A DNA stretch of 64,000 bases from Hyperoodon ampullatus (lineage: Eukaryota > Chordata > Mammalia > Artiodactyla > Ziphiidae): the NCBI GenBank assembly GCA_949752795.1, contig OX457063.1, forward strand, positions 68,099,783 through 68,163,782, read 5' to 3'. A program made the translations under genes and the position numbers. Within the stretch, counting starts at the first letter, position 1; every line of letters begins with the position of its first letter. Below are positions 1-12,935 of this stretch, piece after piece. The notes beneath the pieces are model-generated. The model had not been told where the DNA came from, searched no databases, and worked only from the letters and a program-made list of their open reading frames with translations.

Positions 1-775
1 TATGTGCATTTCCCTGGTTTTGCATAAAGAAATTCTGGGAAGATATTCAACAATTAGTAATACATTTACCTGCTGGTGACAGAAGAAAATGGGGCTGATG
101 AGGACAGAGGTAGGAACGAAACTTTTTCAACAAGTAAGAAATAAAACAAAGTAAAAAATTAATTACAATTAATTTCAGTACACAGAGACTATTCAAAGTT
201 ACTGTATTTTAAAATTTTGTTCTTGCTGTTTTACTATCACGGTATATTCTAACTAAGAATATTACTATTTAGTTTTTGGTTTCAGCACTCTACTTGTACC
301 ATTTATTGCTTTCAAAAGTCCACTCACATTTTGGGGGTAGACACAGAAATTTTTTCCCATAAGCTGATGACTATTTCATAGAGGGAAAGTGTTCTGACCT
401 TACTCATTACCTCTCTTGGAATAGAAAGACTGGCTCTGGTAAGGCTCGGTTTTAACTCCATTCTGTCATTTCAGGAAGTTCAACAGGAAGTTTCCTCTCT
501 GCTCTTGAGTAGTGGCATTTGAGAACAAAGTACTCACTCTTCCAAGGGAAACTCTCACAACAACTTTGCGAGTGTTAGATGTCCCATTTGTTGTTATCTG
601 TGACTTATCTGTCACAGTTTTCTTACTTTCAAGTTTTTTCTACTGGAGAAAAAAAATCCAATGATTTTAGACCCTTTATGGTAATTTGGCCAAGGTCTTT
701 CAGAACATCACTCCATGACCCCTTGTGCCTTCCCCCTAACCCTTCTCTTCAGAAATCTTCACTTAAACATTTTTT
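1..775. other. Intergenic stretch, nothing recognised
   Basis: AT-rich unique-looking DNA. I see no recognisable repeat, RNA gene or conserved reading frame. A 78-codon frame starting at 579 runs on into the SINE at 789 and is a chance opening. Confidence 0.6.
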
Positions 776-788
776 AACAGGCATTATT

Positions 789-921
789 GGACTTCCCTGG
801 TGGTCCAGTGGCTAAGACTCCGTGCTTCCACTTCAGGGGACATGGGTTCGATCCCTGGTCGGGGAATTAAGACACCGCATGCTGCCTGGTGTGGCCAAAA
901 CCAAATAAATAAATAAAAATA
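789..921 (+). mobile_element. CHR-2-like tRNA-derived SINE
   Basis: The element opens with GGACTTCCCTGGTGGTCCAG, has the B-box-like GGGTTCGATCCC and ends in an AAATAAATAAAT tail. A 13-bp target-site duplication, AACAGGCATTATT, lies at 776-788 and again at 922-934. This shows retrotransposition and fixes both ends. The family is typical of Cetartiodactyla, so it also helps place the organism. Confidence 0.9.
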
Positions 922-1195
922 AACAGGCATTATTTTGGAAAATGTAAACTCTTCACTTATCCTTGAAAAAATAACTTGAATCTTATTACTAGTATAGCAA
1001 TCTTATATAGTTCTCATTTGGCATCTACCTACTTGCATATTAAATTTGCCTGCTGAGTGGCTTCCTTCTTCTGTCAACATTGATCTAGCTAGTGACTTCC
1101 AGGACCTTATAACTTAAACTGCTTGGGCTGATTTCAAGGCTATATTTTGGATGTCTGTTGAGGGAAAATTTAGTGAAATTTATAGTATGATACAT

Positions 1196-2075
1196 AAAGC
1201 AATTCATTTGCTTTGGTTGCAAGTAACAGAAAACCCAACTAAAATTGTCTTAAGCAAATATATTGATTCACTTAAATACAATTTTCAGGTGCAGAGATGA
1301 CTGCAGCCATGAGTCAAGGGTATATGATATCATCAGAGTTCTGCCTGTCTTTATGATTTTCCTGACTCTGCTTCCCTCTTATGTCAGCTCTGCTGTTCAG
1401 CTGACTTCATTCAGCAAAAGTGGTTGCAGCAGTTCCAGCCTTACCACCACACCTTACCATTTATGCTACGTTATGCTGCAGAATAAAACAACTCCCAGAT
1501 TTCAATGGCTTACATCAAAAAATTATTTTCAATTCACTATACATTTCCACTGGAGGTCAACTGTGGCTGTGTCACACAGTCTTCATTGCAGGACGCAGGC
1601 TGATGGAGGAGCCCCTATCTGGGATATTGCCAGTGTTATGACAGTGCAGGGGAAAAAAGAATATAGTGGAAATACATGAGGGTTCTTAACGGTCCTACTC
1701 AGACATGGCACACATGATTTCCTCCTGTATGTCATTGGCCAAAGTAATTCATATGGCCTAGGGTAAAGTCAAAGGGGCTGGGAAGTAAAAATCTACACTA
1801 TCTTAACCAAGAGAAGCACCTTTGCTCCAGCATTCCAAAGTAAGTCTTGAGATTCATACTGATTAGATGAGCTATGGTTCCATGCTCAATTGTTAAACTA
1901 ATCATTGTGGCCAGAGAAAAAGAAAGCTCTGATTGGCTTAGCCTGGGTCACATGACACATCCTTGAAACCAGGGTTAAATTTAGCTTCCCTGGACCCACA
2001 AGGATCCTCCAAAGAAAACTGAAGGTCTTTGAGGCAAGACAGGGGAAATGGTTGCTGGGGATACAAATCAGCATC
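1196..2075. repeat. Two nested ancient interspersed repeats
   Basis: An outer old repeat seems to start near 1218 (CAAGTAACAGAAAACCCAAC, TTGTCTTAAGCAA) and resume near 1890 (ATCATTGTGGCCAG, CTCTGATTGGCTTAG, GGGTCACATG). Between about 1465 and 1790 lies a second old repeat (CATTTCCACTGGAGGTCAAC, GTCATTGGCCAAAGTAATTC). Both motif sets are familiar from mammalian repeats, but I cannot name the families safely. The 138-codon frame at 1263-1679 spans this junction and is not a gene. Confidence 0.45.
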
Positions 2076-2224
2076 TAGTATAATACAGATTTATATTTAA
2101 CAATGCTTATGTAAAACTTCTTGTAGGTAATTTAATGATTGTTAAAAATTAAAACAAAGGAGAATTAGACCATGCTACCTCTCCACATTTAAGTCATTCT
2201 GGCATGGTATGTCTCCCCAAGTTG

Positions 2225-2430
2225 ATGAAAAGAATGTGGGTTTTGGGATTAGAAAGACCCAAGTCTCTGTTAGAAGGACCATTATGTCTCTCTTATTTAT
2301 CGGCTTTGTGATTATGGATACGAAAATCCTCTTTCTACTTTCATTTGTAAAATAAATTAATAACACTTAATAGTGCTATATTAAATAAGACAATGTACAC
2401 AAAGTAAGAGAAAACATAATAGGTGCTCCA
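2225..2430 (+). repeat. MIR SINE remnant
   Basis: GAATGTGGGTTTTGGGATTAG corresponds to the MIR tRNA-like head. It is followed by a diverged CTTTCATTTGTAAAATAAA stretch and ends near AATAGGTGCTC. The order matches MIR in sense orientation, with heavy divergence. Confidence 0.55.
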
Positions 2431-2434
2431 AAAA

Positions 2435-3277
2435 ATTATTCCCTTCCCATTCAGAAGGTCTGATAGAAGCTGTTAAAGAACTGCAAAGAGTGGTCAAGCA
2501 TGCCTTCTTCCAGCAAAGAAAAATTAATTAAATTTCAGCAACAGTGCTTTAGCTTCTCCTTCTTAACCTAAAACAAACAAAGGAAAAAAACAGGGTTTTG
2601 CTATTGATAATGCCATTCTATAAAAGAGAAGTTACAAAAGTCACATTCTCTCCAAAACTGAGATTGGGGAAAAGAAAGTGGAGGGAATTTAGAGACCTCT
2701 TTATCATCGATGACACATATATTTATGAAAAGAAATGGAAATATAGAAACTGCTAATCCACCGTTAACACATTCTTATATATCTGTCACTATGCAACTTC
2801 CCCTAGAGAAGGTCACATGTCAATTACATTATGTACATGATTTGGTTTTAAGCACAGCCTATTCATCTGCAATTAATATTTTAGAGACTGTGTTTAAAGA
2901 TCATTAAGTAAGAACTTTAAGGCTTCAGAATGATTCACCAGTTAATTATACTTGGATATCTACTTAAACTTCACCAAGGACAGGCTGATGTGATTTCATC
3001 TTAATTGCTATTTTAAAATTGGCTCGTATAGTGTTTATATATATATGGAACAATGGTTCTTGTATTCTCTTTGTGGCACATGCAGCAATGAAGCTCCCCC
3101 CAACATCGGTTCGAGCCAAGGTATGAATGGTTGCAAAGTTCAGGGAGAAAAAATATCATAATTACACTCTATGATCTGCCCTCCTGATTGTATAAAACTC
3201 GGTCTACCCATCCCCCACCTAGCTGAGTATTCCCAAAGAAAAGTCCTACTTAGGACCAGGCACAGTAGATTAAAATG
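2435..3277. other. Intergenic stretch, nothing recognised
   Basis: No recognisable repeat or gene. A 65-codon frame at 2710-2907 shows no resemblance to a known protein. A short TATATATATATGG run near 3037 is the only low-complexity feature. Confidence 0.55.
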
Positions 3278-3286
3278 CAAACATTA

Positions 3287-3500
3287 GGGCTTCCCTGGTG
3301 GCGCAGTGGTTGAGAGTCCACCTGCCGATGTAGGGGACACGGGTTCGTGCCCTGGTCCGGGAAGATCCCACATGCTGCGGAGCGGCTGGGCCCGTGAGCC
3401 ATGGCCGCTGAGCCTGCGCGTCCGGAGCCTGTGCTCCGCAACGGGAGAGGCCACAACAGTGAGAGGCCCGAGTACCGCAAAAAAAAAAAAAAAAAAAAAA
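3287..3500 (+). mobile_element. CHR-1-like SINE, full length
   Basis: Starts GGGCTTCCCTGGTGGCGCAG, contains the GC-rich body (GGAGCGGCTGGGCCCGTGAG) and ends in about 21 A residues. A 9-bp duplication, CAAACATTA, flanks it at 3278-3286 and 3503-3511. The long pure A tail and good match to the family suggest a fairly recent insertion. Frames of 68-83 codons on both strands inside it are SINE artefacts. Confidence 0.93.
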
Positions 3501-3511
3501 TTCAAACATTA

Positions 3512-4454
3512 AAGCAAACAAATTGCAATGTCAGTTATATAATGAAGCCCCTGCCACCTTGAGAGCTTCTCTTCCCACGTGAACACGAAGCAGAGAAATC
3601 AGCAGCTTGGTAGCTGTAGCAACCACACCGCCAAGCCTGGAGAGCTAACGTTTTCTATGTAGGTTTTGTGCCCCTCTGGCGCTTTGTAGATTCTGCTAAT
3701 GTTAAGGCCTCTCAGATTCTCAACTTGGTGAATTCATCCAGCTGGGAAAATTAGAGCTGTGATCAGGAGACAAAAGGAGACTTGCTTTGTGTCTGACAAA
3801 AGCAGGAAAACACCCTTTAGTTGAAGCAGACGTGCTCCTAATGGCCACCCACAACAGCATCACAAATAATAGCAAATATTTATCATGCATATTCTTTATT
3901 TAAATTCTGATAAGAATACAGAGACAGATTACTTGGGTTAACAAACCACTGTATTAGTTGCCCCCAAAGATTGCAAATTTAAGACATATTTCAAAAAATT
4001 TGTTTGTTATATAGACCTAGAATTATGTGCCATGCTGAGGAGTATTTATTAGACATTTCTTGAATGTTACAATCCAGTAGTCTAGCATCAAAATCCAGAT
4101 GTACCTATATAATTGTGTTTTTTCAACAGAACAAAACATAATGTTCATAAATGAACAAGTTTCACATTTATCTCCTATATCTTTAAAAGAATTTATCTCT
4201 TTTTGTACATATTTCTGGGAAAAGAATAAAGAGTATGAGACAAAGTAAAAAGGAAATACTCTTCCTGACCTAAGGGGTACATCCTGATTTGTTGAACGTT
4301 TATAATTTACTTACTACCACTGCTCAGGAAAGTGAAGCAGACACCAGACACTAGCTGTGTCCCTGGAGCTAGGTGGATGTGGAAGCCTCACATTTATGCA
4401 TGTGTCACAGAGACTGAGGGGTGCCCCAAAGTAACCATCCTCCCTTCCTTCCTA
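3512..4454. other. Intergenic stretch, nothing recognised
   Basis: Mixed AT-rich DNA without a recognisable repeat, RNA gene or convincing reading frame. Confidence 0.5.
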
Positions 4455-4812
4455 CTAACAGAATCCTTAGATTTGGGGGAGGGGAATAATGCAAATGTCT
4501 TCAAGACTACATTTCCCAGCTTCCCTTGTAAAAAAATGGTGGCCTTTCACTGGGCAGTGCTCCCAGAAAAGCTTTTTAAAATAGGCTGGCCATTCATGTC
4601 CTTCCTTCTTCTTGTTGGAGCTACTGAGCATTTTATATCATGAAGTTGAGGACCAGACCTGAGGGACTGCAGAATGGGGCCAGAGTGACAACTGTGAAAC
4701 CCCTACCTCCTGACATCTCATATCATGAAAAATAAGTATCTGTCATATTCAAGCCACTATAATCAGGTCTCTTGCAAGTCACCAAATGCACTTCCTAACA
4801 GATGCAGCATAA
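4455..4812 (+). mobile_element. MaLR/MLT1-like solo LTR, 3' part
   Basis: Contains CTACATTTCCCAGCTTCCCTTG, then a diverged body, then ATTCAAGCCACTATAATCAG and a terminal stretch ending in ACAGATGCAG. This is the usual order at the 3' end of sense-strand MaLR LTRs. Subfamily not determined. The 103-codon frame at 4332-4643 overlaps the LTR and is not a gene. Confidence 0.5.
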
Positions 4813-4879
4813 AATAACCATATAAAGCTAAAAGGGTTTTAAACTATGTGGTACAGACTCAATGCTTTTAGAATTGAGA

Positions 4880-5300
4880 TGGGAAAGGCTATGGAATAAA
4901 GACTTAGTTATTAAAGAAGATTTCATGGGAGAGATATGAGTAGGAACAGATGTGGGATTTATCTCAATAAAAAGTAAGAGAGTGGTTTATAGATATAGAA
5001 GAAGGGGGAGAGGTTGAGGAACATTAAATAGCCTGGACTAACTGGAGCACAGAAGTCACATCAATCTTTGACGCACAAGAATTTGGTTTTCATTTGATGA
5101 GTAACAAAAAACAATTTAGGTCCTTGGAAAGTGACATAATGAAAGAAGTATTTCGAGACAAGTTATTTGTTAGGAAGATACAGGAAAGCAGAGAGCACAG
5201 AAAGAAGAGGAGAGCACTCTGAAGGCAATGGCAATAGTTCTCAGAGATCTGGGGCTAAAGTGGTGGTGCTGGACGGGTAGTATCATTCAGAGGCAGAACA
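4880..5300 (-). repeat. Possible old L2 LINE fragment
   Basis: A long purine-rich stretch has the character and motif order of antisense L2 (GAAGATTTCATGGGAGAG, then GAAAGTGACATAATGAAAG, then GAGAGCACAGAAAG). It is very diverged and could be unique DNA. Confidence 0.35.
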
Positions 5301-7150
5301 CATCCCTCGAAGAGGTGGAGGTGCCACGGTGTAGCATAAACAGAATGCAGGAAGCCAGCGGTTTCAGAGGAATGTGGGCAGGGAGTTCACACAGAACTAT
5401 GGAGAAACAGACAAAAATAAGAATGAGGAAACTCTACACTGCTACATTTCCAAAAGTGAGGTGAACCAAATCTGGAGTTTGACCAAATGGAAGAGTCAAA
5501 ACAGAGATGGAATTATGCATGCTCTCCTCCCAGAGTTCCTGGCAGTAGGCTTTCCACCAATGTTAATAAAAGTTAAAAACCCACATACAAATAAAGCCAG
5601 TGGTAATCAGAGGTAGAATCTCAAGTGGTCTAGTTATCTCTACCTTGGAGAAAAGACAGGAAGAGTTTGGGAGGCCTCTGTAAGGCAGATCAAGAGGTAC
5701 TGATGAATAATTCTGGTTATGTATCAAAGGATTACCATGAGCCTGCACAATTTGAGAGGGTATCTGGGTCCAACTGATATAGAGGTTCTCCCACCACGAC
5801 TGACCAGTCTGTTGAGTAACATATTATATAGCTGCACATTCACTGCACCTGGTCCATTCCTCAGCATCACTGTCTGAGTGTGGGAAAAAGCAGAAGAAAC
5901 ACTGTCTTAGAGTACCCTCTGGGAAGTGGTCTGCTCTTCCTATCTCCCCAGAGGATCAGGTCCACCTAGGGTAAGGAGTAGAACTGGAAGTCACCTGTGG
6001 TTCTAGTAAATAGCGTTTAGTATAAGGAAACAAGCAAACAAACGAAAAAACTAAAATGGGAAAGGGTTAGTAACAATACCAAAAAATTTGGTAGTTTTGC
6101 CACTATACTGGTATTGCATAAATGTTGAGGTGGCTAAAAAATTAGAATAATCTTAGACCTGCTTTTACCCTATATAATAGAATTTTAATTGTTTGCAATG
6201 TCCATTATCAACAGAATACCTAGATATTGGTTAAACGAAGTAGAAAGAGAAATGATTTCTATAAATATGCACCAGCCATAAAGAGATCACAGCCAAAATC
6301 CTGCAGACAAATATGTCTAAAAGAAATTCAGGAGTCACACCCACATACTAGTAGGTATAGAAAGGATGCTATTAAACATCATTGAAATCAGGAAGACATA
6401 AAACAAATTATCACATTAACGTGATAATTATCACACTCTTCTCCAAATCACATTTTCCAGTTCAATTTTACTAGAGTGAAAAATTAAGTTCTAGTTTGAT
6501 AAATAATATTTTCAATGAATAGCCACAATTCAGATCATTTGCTTATCTAAAACTAATATTTACGATATGATAGGCAGCATATAAACAAGTGGTATGAACT
6601 TATAGCATAATAACTATATAATTTTCTATTCCCAAATAAAAATTTTATTAAATATAAAATATTATAAAGTGGAATATTATAAACTACATGCAGAACCAGA
6701 GGTGATTCTGAAACTAGAAAACCCATTCTTTTTATAATAGCGGAATTCACTGCATATTTGTAAAGATTCTTCGGTCTGGGTTATTTCCATGTAAGAGACT
6801 CAAAGTAAACCTACACTAGGCTTTCGATTTTTTCTCCCATTTCAGTTACTGAGTGACTAACTAGTGAAACTCCTCTTCCAGATGGCCCACGCGGTCTGGG
6901 TCAGACTTTGTGTAGTCAAATATTAATTCCCTTGAGGCAATATGCAAATGAAAGAGAGCATATATGGAAAGCCAAAGCCCTAGTGAATAATTCCAGCAAC
7001 ACTTCTTCTTAGCTATGCCAAGTAAACCACCCTAAAAATATTCCAGTCCTTCAAAATTATAAAGTTGCTAATGGATGAACATCAGAAATCTAAACAATGA
7101 CTTTTGAAAATGTGTATTTGTACTTAACTCTCCACTTTCAAATGCAATGT
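5301..7150. other. Intergenic stretch, nothing recognised
   Basis: AT-rich DNA with no recognisable element. Small frames at 5374-5616 and 6553-6750 show no family resemblance. Confidence 0.5.
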
Positions 7151-7153
7151 TGT

Positions 7154-7185
7154 AACACACACAGACACACACACACATATACACT
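7154..7185. repeat. (CA)n microsatellite
   Basis: Short imperfect run of CA dinucleotides ending in ATATACAC. Confidence 0.85.
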
Positions 7186-7334
7186 CAGCATTTTTAAAGA
7201 AGTAAATCTCAAGCAATCAATAAGAAATTTAAAATAAAAATAATCATTGGGGAAATAGAAAAAAATAACCAAAGCAACATTGAAACTTTAACTGACTGTG
7301 CAGTTTATATCTTCAATTTAACTTCTTGAATTTT

Positions 7335-7560
7335 TAACACATTCACATAGTTCAAATTAAAAAAAAAAATTAAAATGTCTATACTGAAACATCTTGCCTC
7401 TCCTCACTCCTGTCTCCCATCTGCTCAGGATCTCTGGGTGACTTCCATTTCTCCTCTAGTTCCAGTGAAATCCTGGGAGATTAATGGGCACTATATACAA
7501 AGTACAGAAACAGATGTATGTGTGTAAACTCACACATACACATACGTAGAAATTTAATAC
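7335..7560 (-). repeat. Old L1/HAL1 3' UTR fragment, antisense
   Basis: AGTTCAAATTAAAAAAAAAA followed by a C/T-rich stretch (CTCCTCACTCCTGTCTCCCA) and CTCCTCTAGTTCCAG resembles the antisense 3' UTR of old L1ME/HAL1 elements. It contains the small inverted repeat at 7515-7540. Confidence 0.4.
7515..7540. repeat. Perfect 10-bp inverted repeat
   Basis: TGTATGTGTG at 7515-7524 is the exact reverse complement of CACACATACA at 7531-7540, with a 6-nt loop. It is probably a by-product of TG/CA repeat drift. Confidence 0.8.
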
Positions 7561-7574
7561 ATGACATAGAGGAC

Positions 7575-7935
7575 ATTTCAAATAAGAGGGAAGGATTGAC
7601 TATTCAATAAAAATCACTGAATCCGGAAAAAAATTATTCTTATTTTATAGCATAAAAATATGAAATAAATAAATATATTCCAGGTGAATTAAAGTTATAA
7701 ACCTTAAGACCATAAAATTAGTAGCACTAAATAGAGTATAACTTTTATCATCACCATGGGGTTAGCAAGAATATTGAAAGAAAGCCAAGAAACATAGAAG
7801 GAAAGACTACCAAAACTAAACTACTTAAAAGTTGACAACTTCTATCCAAGAAAAAACTCTATAACAAAAGTTAAATGGTAGAAAGGGAAAATACATATAT
7901 ATGCAACATGTACAAGAGGCAAAGTTTTAGGCAGA
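7575..7935 (+). repeat. Old L1 ORF2 fragment
   Basis: GGAAGGATTGACTATTCAAT, GGTGAATTAAAGTTATAAAC and the lysine-codon-rich stretch to about 7935 follow the order of decayed L1 ORF2 sequence in sense orientation. All frames carry stops. Confidence 0.5.
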
Positions 7936-9484
7936 AAGCAGTTGGCCTTTGGCAAGCAGCTGAGCACAAGTGGGGCCAGTGAGAGGGCAGAAGACCAAGT
8001 AAGGAGGAGAGAGTGATATCATTTATTATGACTTCTCTCTTCTGCAAGGAGGTTTCAAAGCTCAGGAATTTGGGGTATGATTGGCTTTTTGGAGGGAAAC
8101 ATGGAAAAGGGAATAAACTTTAAACACAAATAAAGCATTGTGACGTATGTAAAGGGCTAATTCATGGGGAAGCTTTGAACTACCACAGACTCTGGGGTTG
8201 GAGTTTGGTCCAAGTTGAACCAGATCCCTTACAGGAAATCTCTAGTATTAATATTTGAAACAATAAATAAGAAAAAATAAGAAGGATACTACGCATGTGT
8301 TTGTGCTTGTGTGTGTGTATACATATGTACTTAATTTAGCATGACTTGTTATGTCACTGTTTTATTATAGAACTTTCCATCTTGGAAATAGTTTTATATT
8401 TTAAAAGAATATATATATATATTTGCATTACTGAAAAGCAGTTATTACTTGCTTTGACTCATGACTGGCCATCCATTTTTAGAGATAAAATACTCTCAGC
8501 TAATGAGCAACAAGGCTGTATTGTGCTGTCCTCAGAAAAGTGTTTGCTGACAATCTGTTTGCTCTACCATTGGCTTTATTATGTTTATTTGTGTTTGTAT
8601 CAAATAAAACACACATAGTTGATTTATTTAAACTATAAGGCTAACCACTTCCTGCCCCCGAGAAAAAGAAGACAGTACTTTCTCTAACACCCCCCTCTTT
8701 TCCAGGTCTTCTTTCACAGGAACAATGACTTTCAATCCCCTTACTCACTCAAACTACATGAACTTTTGTTTAAAGACTTGGTGTGGTTAGTCCTGTGAAT
8801 TGCACATTGACACATTAGCTAGTAATGATGGGCATGGTTGTAAGAAGTTAATATTTTTCCTACAAACCTTTAATCATGTTATTTCAAAGATACAATCCAG
8901 GGTTATAGTCATTAAAATAGCAATTTAAAAAAAAACTAAAATTAAGCAGGATTTTGTTTCCCAGTGACCCAAAATGAACAGTAGCAGGCAAAACACACAT
9001 GCACACAGCCAAACTCAACCAAACTGCCTTTGATGCCTCAGGGCCAAGATAAATTCACTCAGCTCCTTGAAGCTAAGCCAGAACCACTTCCTTACCAAAA
9101 TGGAGACTTGCTTAAGCTACAAAGATCAATTCAGAATCACCACAAGTTTGCTGAGAACCAAACTAATGACAAATCTTGCATTATGTTTAGACCTGCCTGT
9201 AGAAATACTGCTGATGATTCACATTATAAATAGTAATAAAATAACTAGTTTGATCTTTTTAAATTGAAGGGCTGTAAATAAAGATGACATCAAGAATTGT
9301 GGCCTGTTTTCCAAGTAATAGCTATAATCTGACAACTGGTACACAATAGGTATAATCTTTCAACTGGCTAACCATAAAACGTATCACTAGGAAATGTTCT
9401 TTCAAAACAGGCTCAAAAACCTAATGTTTTGAAATGGTTTGAAGTCACAACTGAAGATGCTTAGAGAGGTTCACTTTTCGGTAA
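7936..9484. other. Intergenic stretch, nothing recognised
   Basis: No gene or nameable repeat. It holds a TG-rich patch near 8298-8325 and a short (TA)n near 8408. The 90-codon frame at 8346-8618 is not recognisable. Confidence 0.5.
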
Positions 9485-12335
9485 ACCTTTAAATTGAAAT
9501 ATACATACATTAAAGAGCACCATATATACATACAGTAAGTGCACAGCTTAACAAATTTTTATGAATTCAGCACACCCAGATGATCACCTAGATCAGGACT
9601 GAGAGCATTACCAGCACCCCGGAAGCCTCCCTCTATCCCCTCTCAATCATCCTCAGTCATTATTTCTCCAAAGGCAACCAATATTCTGACTTCTGTCACC
9701 ATATGTTAGCTTTACTTGTTATTAAACTTTATATGAATGAAATCATACATTATCCTATAGTATGTACCCCTTTGAGTCTGGCTTTTTAGCTCAATATTTT
9801 ATCTGTAAGAGTCAACCAAATTTTTACTTATTGCCATAGTTTGATATTTTTCCAGTGCTACAAAATATTCCATTGCAGAATACATCACAATTTATTTTGG
9901 GTTGTTTGATGGACATTTGGGTTATTCCCAGTTTGAGACTCTTACATATGAAGCTAATATAAATGTTTTGTGCATGTTTTTGGTGAACATCTGTATGCAT
10001 TTCTGCTGGTTATATATCTAAAATTGAAATTTCTTGTGACATGAGGTAGGTGTTTAGCTTTAGTAGATATTTCAAATAGTTTTCTAAAGTAGTTGTACCA
10101 ATTTACATTTCCAAGCAGTGTGGGAGAGTGTTAGTTGTTCTACATCCTTACCAATAACTGGTGTTATATGTTCTTTGTCTTTTTCATTTTAGTCATTCTG
10201 GCAAGTGAATAGTGCTATGTTATTGTGGATATAACATGCATTTCTCTGTTAATTAAAGATGTTGAGTATTTTTTTATATTAATGACTTGCATATATTTCT
10301 CTAAGTGCCTACTGAAGTCTTTTGCCCATTTTCTTTGGGTTGTCTTCTTATTTCTTTATTTCACTACTATTTATTAATACAAGTTCTTTGCTAGATATAC
10401 ACATTTCAAATATCTTTTCCCCTCTATGACTTGAGTTTTAACTCTCTTCATAGTATATTTTAATGAACAAAATGTCTTAATTTTTAATAAGACCCAATTT
10501 ATCAAGCTTTTTCTTTATAGTTAGTGCTTTTGTGTCCTTTTTAGAAACTTTGCTCATTATGCTTAAGTGAAAAAAGTCAGAAAGAGAAAGGCAAATACTG
10601 TATGATATCACTTTTATGTGGAATCTAAAAACTACAACAAACTAGTGAATAAAGCAAGCAGACTAACAGATATAGAGAACAAAGTAGTGGTTACCAGTGG
10701 GGAGAAGGAAGAGGGCAGGGGCAGTATAGGGGTATTAGATTTTAAAAAGGGGTTCTGGGATTATATGAAATCATGTGTGTGAAACTTTTGAAAATTGTAA
10801 AGCACTGTAGAGCTTAAAGAATCTTTCAATTAAAAAAATAATAAAAATTTAAATGATAAAAAAACAAGCAGAAAGTTTTGCTCAACCCATGGTCATGGAC
10901 ACCTTGTCCTATGTTAAGCTTAACCTTTGTTTTACTTTTCACATTTAAGCATTCCACATTTAATTAAGCACATTAAATCCATCTGAAATTAATTTTGTAT
11001 ATAGCATAAGGTAGGAGTTAAGGTTCATTTTTTCCACATGGATAATCCAGTTCAATTAATCCAGCTCAATTCATTTTTAAAAATCTTTTCTTCAAAATGC
11101 ATCTTCACTGATAGTCAAGTGACTGTATATGTATAGATGTTTCTGGACTAACTATCCTGCTCAGTGATCTATTTGTATATCATTGTGCCAGAATCATACT
11201 GCTTTAATTATAGAGTTTTATGATTAGTACTGGTAACTTGACATAAATCCTCCAACTCTGATCTTCTTCAAGATTGTCTTGACTATTCTAGATCCTTTGA
11301 TTTGCCATAAAATCTTTAGAGTTAGCTTATCAATTTTAATTCAAAGAAATGCTGGTGAAATTTTGGTTGGGATTGCATTAAATCTATAAATAAATACAGA
11401 GAGAACAGACATCCTTGCATTGCACATTCCAATCCTTGGAAATGGCATATCTTTTATTCTGACCTTCCCTCATTTACCTCAATAATATTTTGTGGTTTTC
11501 TGTTTATAGGTTTACAATGTTTGATTGATTTATTCCTAGGTATTAAATGTTTTACACCATTGTAAAGAATATTATTTTGAAATAAATGTATCTGCATGCT
11601 TATTGTTATTATACAGAAAAACAATAGAGTCTTTTCATATTTACCTTCTATTCAGTATCCTTACTAATTTACTTATCAAGCCTGATACAAGTTTCTTTTG
11701 GGTTTTTTATGTACACAATCACATCATATATCTCCAAAGAATGACATTTTTTAAATTTCTAATTCTTATGAATTTCATTTTTTTGTTTGTCCTATTGCAC
11801 TGGCTAAGCATTCCTGCACAATACTGAATAGAAATAACGATACTGAACATCCTTGTCTTAGTCCTGACTTTGGAAGAAAAGGAATTTACTATCTCCCCAT
11901 TAAGTGATTAGCTGTAGTTTTTTAGAGATACCCATTAATAGTTTAAGAAATTTCTTTTTATACCTAGCTCCTAAGAGATTTTAGCATGAATGGGTACTGA
12001 ATTTTATCAAATGCTTTTTCTGCATTTATTGAGATGATCATGTGTTTTTTCATATTCTTTTACTGTCGTGTCTTATGATGACTGCATGTTTAATATTAAA
12101 TCAGCCACACATTCCTGGAATAAACTTAACTTGGTCATGATGTGCTTGATATGCTAATATTTTATGTAAGATTCTTGAATATATATTTATATAAGAAATT
12201 GGTTTTTAAATTTTCCTTCTTGTAATAACCTTGCTAGGTTTTGATTTCAAGGTTATGCTGCCCTCATAAAATGAGTTGGGAGATATTTCTTCTTTTTCCA
12301 TTTTTTGTCTTTTTTCCTAGGTGATGGCCCTTCAT
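9485..12335 (-). mobile_element. Old antisense L1 (ORF2 and 3' end), decayed
   Basis: Read on the minus strand this is a heavily mutated L1. The 3' region lies near 9.5-9.9 kb (on the plus strand, AAAATATTCCATTGCAG and GTTATTCCCAGTTTGAG). ORF2 C-terminal sequence follows, and the reverse-transcriptase region lies near 12.0-12.3 kb (plus-strand CTGCATTTATTGAGATGATC). All frames are broken. It is interrupted by a second L1 tail at 10557-10870. Confidence 0.8.
10557..10870 (+). mobile_element. L1 3'-end fragment nested in older L1
   Basis: AAAGTCAGAAAGAGAAAGGC, TATGATATCACTTTTATGTG and GTGGTTACCAGTGGGGAG are the sense ORF2 terminus and 3' UTR of an L1. It ends A-rich near 10860. The host L1 breaks at GAAACTTTGCTCA (10544-10556) and resumes at GAAAGTTTTGCTCA (10871-10884), an approximate target-site duplication. 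Confidence 0.75.
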
Positions 12336-12935
12336 AAGCCTCAAATAAAAGTCTGGGGTATTTATGAGGGTCTCTCCTCGGCAAGCCTGAATTCCAGTTT
12401 TTCCTCAGTACCGTCAGATTGCCTAAATATCTGCAGCTTAGCTTTTTAGCTTCTTAGCAACTGTACTCTGCTGGGTTTCTATGTGTCTCATCCTGGGCAC
12501 ATACAGCTTAGAAGTAACCAAATGACTCAGGGGGAAACTGCACACAGAATGCTGGGTTCAATCCTCTGCAGATTTCTCTTCTCAGCACAAAGACCTTTCT
12601 AGTCCTAGTTGTCTTATAGCTCTAAATTCCAATTTTTTGTATCCCTTTCCCAGAGAAGCTGTCAGACCTCAAAGGTGCTGCTTTCTTTTCTACCTATGTG
12701 CCATATTCCGAGGGGTGAAAGCAGCAATGAATGTAGGATTCATCTCAATTATGTTCTTTCTCTGGGATCTCAGCCCTTCAAGTCCTGGCTGTCTCGATTG
12801 TTCTCCAATGACTCCATAAAGATTTTTGTTTGTTTGTTTACCTTGCATTTTTATCCAGCTTTTGGGTCAGTGTCATCAGAAAGACTAGTCTGGTGAGAGC
12901 TACTCCATCATAGCTAGAATCAGAAGCCGCTGAAC
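12336..12935 (-). repeat. Possible antisense L1 3' UTR remnant
   Basis: TTTTTATCCAGCTTTTGGGT followed by GAGCTACTCCATCATAGCTA resembles antisense old L1 untranslated sequence, adjoining the decayed L1 on its left. The rest is not identifiable. Frames of 60-95 codons at 12609-12896 show no protein family. Confidence 0.35.
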
